This document shows, in pieces, positions 58,251 through 64,000 of a DNA stretch of 64,000 nucleotides (position 1 is the first letter of the stretch; every line of letters begins with the position of its first letter). Source of the DNA: Aspidiotus rigidus (taxonomy: Eukaryota; Arthropoda; Insecta; Hemiptera; Diaspididae); contig JAVHKY010000025.1 in NCBI GenBank assembly GCA_035079385.1, forward strand, positions 18,574,501 to 18,638,500. The letters run 5' to 3'. The notes beneath the pieces are model-generated. The model did not search any database and was not told the origin of the DNA. It worked only from the letters and a program-made list of their open reading frames with translations. A program made the translations under genes and the position numbers.

Positions 58251-58456
58251 GAGTGGGATTAAAAACAATTTATTATTCGGTAAGTTGAACTCGTCGTTCT
58301 GGCCGCAATTTACTGGATTCGGTGGGCCATTTTTCATTCGAACACGCGAATAGTCTGCAGCGGCCACGACTGTACAGTCAATAAAACGATAAAGACTTCA
58401 AACGGTTCCATTAGAAAGAAAATAAAAAGGCTGGCGTAAAGAATACTCTTTCGTTA

Positions 58457-58720
58457 ATGCCCTTCATTAAAACTCTCAACGTTTTGATCGCGGTCGTCGG
58501 AATTCTGCACCTGTTGCGTGTACACGCGCTCGGTCTATCCAAATTGTTATATTGGGGTCGGAGATCGGGGAAGTGCCGCTCTGAACAATCAGACTACAAA
58601 CGCCGAAACTGCGTCCGCGTGCAAAAAAAAATTGGAAAGTCTTCCCCTTACAACCTCGAAAGGGAAGAAATGCTACAAATTAATATGAGAGTTACTGCTT
58701 CTGAAATTACTTTGTATTAA
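58457..58720 (+). CDS. Possible small secreted protein or its first exon
   Basis: An 87-codon frame from ATG 58457 to TAA 58718. Residues 1-24 look like a signal peptide (basic Lys5, hydrophobic LNVLIAVVGILHLLRV, then a V-H-A cleavage site). The rest is basic with two Cys (GKCRSEQSDYKRRNC), dibasic pairs (RR, KR) and no family I recognise. It could be a neuropeptide-like or cysteine-poor secreted product, or the frame may be chance. No strong splice donor was found inside it. A TATA-like box precedes it. Confidence 0.3.
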   Translation: MPFIKTLNVLIAVVGILHLLRVHALGLSKLLYWGRRSGKCRSEQSDYKRRNCVRVQKKIGKSSPYNLEREEMLQINMRVTASEITLY

Positions 58721-59149
58721 ACATCGCTAGTCTAATGAATCTTCGGTACGTCTACGGCCAGGCCTGCGGCACTGACACGGGTGGTTTTGAAATGTTGACG
58801 GTCGAATAAGGAGGACAGCTTAATTCACTTGTGCTCGTGCTTCGCACTCGCCTTCAGTGCAGTTGGGAGCTCGCAACTGCTAACTATTCTCATGAAATCT
58901 TTCAATTCAGTTTTATGCCAATTCACTAAAAGCCGAAGCTAGGTGCGATCACGAATTTTTCCTGTATTATCGGGCATTTCAACTTCGGCTCGCAAAATGA
59001 ACCTCATCAGTTTACATCAAATTTTTACTTTCAAGTTCGGTCGTGGGGGATCTAATGGGACCAGTAGTGAGAGACCTTCGGTCTGCAGGGCCACCAGAGT
59101 CGTCGATACCATTTGCTGATGCCCAAGCCCAATCCTCAGCTGAAGGGTC
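58721..59149. other. No gene recognised
   Basis: Unremarkable sequence between the small ORF and the PLE nest. Confidence 0.4.
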
Positions 59150-60203
59150 TCCGATTTGATAACACACGAGCGCTTTCGGCTGAACAGCCATCCTCAAGAG
59201 ACGGAAAGCATCTGAACCCAACACCAACAAAAACAAGTAACATCGAAGGAGATCATGACTATGACTGAACCAGCGAGTCATCAAAATGTGAATCATTCTC
59301 ATAGACTAATACCATCAATCCCTCCTCAGGAATACATCTGTTTAATACGTCTAAAAATTTCAATTTCCTCCAGAGTCACTCGTTTGAAGTACAAACTTTC
59401 CCTATGGAGGAGGACTTTGGACAACTCCTTAAGTACGAGAGATCGTTTCCGATATTTAACGGGACATCTTTTCTTCAAGGGCCTTCCGCCGACGAAAATC
59501 TTCCTCCACGTGCAAAATGACCTCATCACCACCAAGATGTCCATTGTCCAGAAGGTGCTTCGAGAAGGCAGATTTGGTAGAGTTACCATTGTCGTATGCC
59601 GATGTGTGCTCATTGATCCTAGGGCGGAAAACTCGGCCGGTTTCTCCAACATAACACGCAGGACAATCTTGACAACAGAGTAAGTGTACACCGCTCCTAG
59701 ATAAGGGAGGGGTCGAATCATTCCCATTAGAAAGTAACTTCCGGAGCTTTAGATAAGGGTACAATATAAGAATATAGGGGTGATATTACCAGCCTTTAGG
59801 GAGGTAAGGAAGCAGGACAGGTGACTTCCTCCGAACTGTCCTGAGGGGCTGGGTGAAAGTGGTGGTCTGTTGGAGAGCTACCTTCGTAACTTTCCTCCGG
59901 ACAAGGCCGTCAATATCAATATTGACCACATTAACACTAGCTAATTGCTTGAGAATAGAAATTTCCTCAGCAAAAGCAGGAGGGGAGGGAGACAAGGTGG
60001 TGAACAAATGAGTTGAAAGCAGCTACCTTATGAGAGAATGGGCAGAAAGACGAACCATGAATGAGAATGTCAGAGGTAGTAGGTTTCCTGTAGACTTGAA
60101 AGTCGAACCTATTAAGGAGGAGGGAGATAGTGAGGTCGAGAAAATTTATCTCAGAGCCTCCGATCTCAACAGTAAAATCAATAGATGGATAAAAGTTGTT
60201 CAT
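59150..60203 (-). mobile_element. PLE fragment B (RT thumb, linker, GIY-YIG, 3' end)
   Basis: Minus strand: FYPSIDFTVEIGGSEINFLD with RFDFQVYRKPTTSDI (60195-60085), the thumb after the YVDD box; a linker with LPYLPKGW; the GIY-YIG domain (59764-59456); then a 3' region with GGCTGTTCAGCC hairpin and GAAAGCG (59189-59171), the PLE ribozyme-like end in degenerate form. It is 5' truncated at about 60203-60230, where fragment C begins in opposite orientation. Broken by stops and frameshifts. Confidence 0.8.
59456..59764 (-). pseudogene. GIY-YIG endonuclease domain of PLE fragment B
   Basis: The 102-codon frame has SGVHLLCCQDCPACYVGETG (the GIY-YIG start with CxxC; the alternative frame begins VYTYS), then FRPRINEH with the conserved Arg, AFSKHLLDNGHL and EVILHVEEDFRRRKALEE with the Glu. 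It ends in TGA at 59456. It diverges from the domain at 12341-12733, so this is another PLE family. Confidence 0.8.
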
Positions 60204-60233
60204 GATACTCAGGAACTCACGAAGGGAGTGAAC

Positions 60234-60511
60234 AGGGAGCTTTCCGCACTAGGATCAATGAGCACACATCAGCATACGACAACGATCTACCTTCTCGAAG
60301 CACCTTCTGGACAATGGACATCTTGGTGGTGATGAGGTCATTTTGCACGTGGAGGAAGATTTTCGTCGGCGGAAGGCCCTTAAAGAAATCAAAATCGTGA
60401 AGATGAGAACTCACCACGCCTACAACCTTAAGAATCGTATTGCATACGAGGATGACCTCATCAACAAGCTTTACTACACTGCTCCGGAGTATGAATGTAC
60501 AGAAGTTTAAT
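60234..60511 (+). mobile_element. PLE fragment C (GIY-YIG C-terminus), opposite orientation
   Basis: Plus strand: LDNGHLGGDEVILHVEED then KALKEIKIVKMRTHHAY, EDDLINKLYYTAPEYECTEV ending in TAA at 60509. The DNA is an inverted, near-identical copy of 59475-59640 of fragment B, with a one-base shift at about 60290. A PLE 3' tail may run on to about 60740. Confidence 0.75.
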
Positions 60512-60754
60512 TCCTTTTTTTTCTTGTACTTTTATATTTGTACTCAGTTTTAGTTGTCGTTTCCTTTTCTTTTCTCTTCATTCTAATGATGACAATTTTG
60601 TCCAAAGATGTCTCATGTTATATCCGCTCTTTGTTCTTCCAATTAAAATTTGTTCTCGTATTTTCTTGGTTTTGAATTAAGGAGTGTTTTATACGAGCTA
60701 TGCAAACGCTTGCATCTCGAATTGGCACCTCCTTAAAGCTGTAGCCATTTTCGA

Positions 60755-61200
60755 TTAAATAGTCACCACAGGCCACCCTATAAACACCCCCCTCTCAACC
60801 ATCGGAAGGGGGTCCTTTAATTTGATAAATAAGCTCTTTACGGTATTTGTATTGTAAAAAGCCGGATAAAAACCTGGTATTTGTATTGTAAAAAGCCGGA
60901 CAAAAAACCGAAGGTACGGAGAACACGGCTCAATTCTGAAGAAAACTTGCCTAGGAATGGCAGCCTGATCCACCGTTTCGTACTATCGAGGTGCAAATCT
61001 GAGAGGAGGGTGGTTGTGGAGTTGAGACTTTTTCTAGTAAGCCTCCTACTAACTATAAGATCAACGTCCAACTTGACCTGATTCACTCGGCAAGGTGCTC
61101 TATAGTTACAAGTTCTTTATGGAACACAGCCCAACCCGGGGGGATGTGGGTCAAACAAAATACATATTAGGCTATTGAAAGTAGCCATTTTGTGGGCAAC
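60755..61200 (-). pseudogene. PLE fragment A, linker part
   Basis: Minus strand: WIRLPFLGKFSSELSRVL (60999-60946) then FYNTNTVKSLFIKLKDP (60859-60809) and RGVF. LPFLGKFS...L and FYNTNT...L..KLKD are the PLE segment between RT and GIY-YIG. Inside is a 34-bp tandem duplication (60842-60875 and 60876-60909), which produced a repeated FYNTNT-type segment. The fragment ends where fragment C's tail lies. Confidence 0.7.
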
Positions 61201-61203
61201 AGG

Positions 61204-61511
61204 AGTAGTAATAGGGCCCTATGGGAACTGTTTCAAAAATTGACTAGAATTGACCAAAAGCGACCAAAATTGACCATAATTGGACATACAATAGATGAGT
61301 TGGGCGCCAATTACACGTCTGATGTATGTCCAATTATGGTCGATTTTGGTGTTTTATAGTTGTTTTTATGGTCACCATAATTGGACATATGTACATCAGA
61401 TGCGTTTCCAGCCCAACACGTCTAACGTAAGTCTGATTATGATCGATTTTGTTTGTTTTTGGTCAATTCTAGTCAATTTTTGGAACTGTTCCCAAGAGGG
61501 TTTATTACTAC
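61204..61511. mobile_element. 308-bp hairpin MITE inserted in PLE fragment A
   Basis: AGTAGTAATAGGGCCCTATG (left) and inverted TATTACTACT (61502-61511) with CCCAAGAGGG; arms continue GGAACTGTTTCAAAAATTGA / TCAATTTTTGGAACTGTTCC, then CTAGAATTGACC, CCATAATTGGACATA and GTTGGGC. The arms together cover about 90% of the element. It splits the thumb and linker of PLE fragment A. No coding capacity. Confidence 0.8.
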
Positions 61512-62630
61512 TAACATGCATGAAAGATGACCCGTGGATCGCGATATCGTTTGATGTATCTTTCTGGTAAATCCGAATTCATGGACACCGTCAGTGACAG
61601 AAATAGTCAAGTCCAACAAGTTTATAGAAGAGTCACCAACTTCCAGAGTAAATTTTATGGAAGAGTATAGGCTATTTAAATAAGCAAGAAACTTGCTACG
61701 GAGTTCTGCGGGATCAGTCCACGCACACACGAAAACAAGGCCCAAAACCACCTGGCCTAAAGAGAATAAGTCAATTTCAAATTTGGACATCAGAACCCAA
61801 AGGGGATCCGATTGGGATCCCCACCTCTTCAGGGAACTCAAAAAACTTCCCATCAAATTTACAGAAGTTAGGGGACCAGCAGACTTTCAACAGGTCAAAG
61901 AATTTACTTATTTCCTCATGAGAGACGCCAGATATAACAAGCAGGTTTCCTTACCGTTGGATGGTAATAGCCTTGGGGATGTTGAGAAATAGCCCCACAA
62001 CATCGAAGGAGCACAAAATCGATCCCAGATGGGGAAATACATCCTTCAATTTGTCCGCTAGAAAGCTCGAGTTCAAAACTGAATAGCGAGACTCCAACTC
62101 CACTCGAGATTTAAACCATTGGTCTCAGAATTTAGCGAGAGAGTAGTTCGGGAAGGAAAAAAGCGAGTGACACCCGTAAAGAAGGGGAGGAACTGGGTTA
62201 GGTTCCAAAATGGCCTTCTTTGAGAGGGTTTAATGATGACTTCACTATCATTAATGAGACTCCTGACCTCTTTGACAAACTTAGGAAAGCTAAATAGGGC
62301 ATTCTCCTTAGCCCCACATTGAGCAAGCACATCGTAAACTTTGGAGACATAAGAATATTTCTCCATAACTACGACGGCATTCCCTTTGTCAGCTTTTGTG
62401 ATAATTAAACCCTCCTCCTTGATCTTCCTCCTCAAACCTTTGATCAGATCACTTTTAGCATTACATATACCGGGGAGGGAGTGCTGCGAACCATTTCAGC
62501 GCATTTTTTCTGGATATTAAATACAGGGCCGATTTTCACCGTCAAATCGGCCACAACATTGGCCAAAGTCTCCTGATTTTTAAGAAGCGGTAGCCCAAAT
62601 TTCAGTCCCTTTTCCGGGAGGGTCAATTAG
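61512..62630 (-). pseudogene. PLE fragment A, reverse transcriptase part
   Basis: Minus strand: GLPLLKNQETLANVVADL (62590-62545), LIITKADKGNAVVVME (62410-62360; RT motif TKADKGN), KPSQRRPFWNLTQFLP; then MGSFLSSL (61856 region), VCAWTDPAELRSKFLAYLN (61735-61680) and SIKFTLEVGDSSINLLDLTI (61655-61600). The YVDD catalytic box that should precede CAWT is gone (LVFVCAWTD), and frames shift repeatedly. Continues beyond the MITE at 60755-61200. Confidence 0.8.
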
Positions 62631-62639
62631 TCACGATTG

Positions 62640-64000
62640 AACTCAGTTTTACTATGATTTATGAATCATGTCTGGAACTGATGGATAATAGCATCGTCAG
62701 CACGGACCCTTCAGTAATGGATAAACGCATTCACCCAATCCTCAGCCTACACGTGGCGCCAAGCGACACAGTCGGGCGGCGACCAATGTGGATGGGCGCA
62801 GGAGAAGGAAAACTCGGATTAAAGAACCCGGCCAAAGCTGTGATACCGAAAAGGCCACCACTTGCTCTCGCTTGCAAGTGTGGATACCTGTGAGGCTAAG
62901 AGCTGAGGCATAGTAATGGAGAAAGTAGGTCACACCAATACCAAATTTTTAATTTTGAATCTACGATGACGACACAAGGGCAATTTCATAATACAAATTT
63001 CGAACAAGTATGTAAATGAGTGCTGACTACAAAAGTGCAGTAAAGATTCTAAAAGAAGGCTTGAATATCTTTCAATCTCTCTATCAAGCCTAAGTACAAG
63101 AAAAATGAGTTGAGAGTAGAATGGCGACCGATTGTATAAACTAACAAACAAACATCGATGCTTCAAATACAAAAAAGACAAGCAAAGTTTCGAAAATTTT
63201 ACGTTTTCATGTGATTTTTATGGGCATCATGATGATTTCACACCAATTGGCTAAATACAACTCGTGTCACCGCTCTTTCGTCTCTTTCTATTTCAGAAGG
63301 CGCCATGACAATGGCGACAACGATACCCTAAAATAATTGCAAAATTCGAATAATAACACAAGAAGCTGTTGAAAACAAAAAGTAATTTCTTACTCGAACA
63401 GTCCGGTGAGTATTTCAGCTGACCGGCAACGCAAAAGAATGCACGGAAATAGGAAGCGATCAATTTTGGGAATAAACGATAAGTCTTATCCCTGACGATG
63501 AAATAAAGTTGGAAAATAATTTTGTTTGGCAAACGACGAGATAGAATGGGGACTGTTCGTCAATTCCACTAAATTGAATACTGGTACTCGTCAATTTCAA
63601 TATACCCGACTAATGTACGATCACGCTATATTCGAAGCTCGAAGGATGTTTAAAATGAAGTTGAAAATTGAAAATACGCGGTTTCGTTTCTTCCAATTAA
63701 CCGTGTCCGGCAAACGAGTATTTATAAGATTTTATTCTTCTTAGATTTTTCGCACCAAATGAAAAAAAATGCGGTCCAGAAACTAAATAATTTCTCTGTA
63801 CATTCTGGAGAAAGTAAATCCTATCTCGCACATAGCCTTGAAGAATAATAGTCCGCTTAAATGCTAGGTCAGTACGAATTTTTGCTAGATATCTGACCAG
63901 AGACTATCAAGTATAAGGTTATAAAATGAAAAACTTGTCTCGTTGATAAAAGTTTCGAGTATACATTGCGTTAGATCGTGCCTCAAGTCGAAAGTTAATA
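62640..64000. other. No gene recognised
   Basis: Short frames (62654-63744) on both strands with no domain; CpG-containing AT-rich sequence. May be intronic or intergenic. Confidence 0.4.

Overview
This window is repeat-rich, AT-rich eukaryotic nuclear DNA, most likely from an insect or another arthropod. Three things support this. A minus-strand exon near 21.2-21.5 kb reads as the N-terminus of an insect pyrokinin/CAPA-type (neuromedin-U-like) neuropeptide GPCR and ends in a perfect GTAAGT donor. Other candidate exons have GT-AG introns of about 45-77 bp. The rest is dominated by relics of animal transposons. CpG is not obviously depleted, which would fit Hymenoptera, but I cannot name the species.

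Layout. 0-0.2 kb: tail of a FLYWCH/MULE-type protein with an in-frame stop. 1.7-7.5 kb: three dead I/Jockey-type LINE 3' halves in mixed orientation. 7.7-8.4 kb: a hAT-like MITE. 10.3-12.9 kb: an almost full-length but broken Penelope-like element (PLE) with 125-bp direct repeats, a hammerhead-ribozyme-like core in each repeat, a reverse transcriptase and a GIY-YIG endonuclease. 12.9-13.4 kb: the first member of a foldback/minisatellite family. 15.7-16.2 kb: a relic of a tyrosine-recombinase-like protein. 17-19.7 kb: LINE tails and short dispersed repeats. 20.6-21.15 kb: a candidate gene with a duplicated exon-intron unit. 21.2-21.5 kb: the GPCR exon. 22.8-24.4 kb: a degraded Ty3/gypsy RNase H-integrase. 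27.1-27.95 kb: two candidate two-exon coding units with 77-bp introns. 28.7-30.9 kb: a LINE 3' end and a microsatellite-bearing element with a (TA)n core. 32.3-33.1 and 39.5-40.1 kb: foldback elements. 40.1-40.45 kb: an inverted copy of the microsatellite-bearing element. 42 and 47.4 kb: PLE ends. 48.2-49.55 kb: a MULE transposase relic. 49.9-50.9 kb: another foldback copy. 52.95-54.14 kb: a 1.2-kb foldback element built of inverted minisatellite arrays. 54.15-55 kb: LINE reverse transcriptase. 58.2-58.7 kb: a possible small secreted-protein gene. 59.1-62.6 kb: a nest of at least three PLE fragments, one split by a 308-bp hairpin MITE.

No complete, intact host gene is visible. The host-gene content is probably exon fragments of genes with long introns; the GPCR exon is the only one assigned to a family with confidence. 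None of the transposon open frames is intact. The most interesting structure is a set of related foldback elements that share a recurring end motif and ~50-bp internal repeats, together with ribozyme-like PLE ends. tRNA, rRNA and CRISPR features were not seen.
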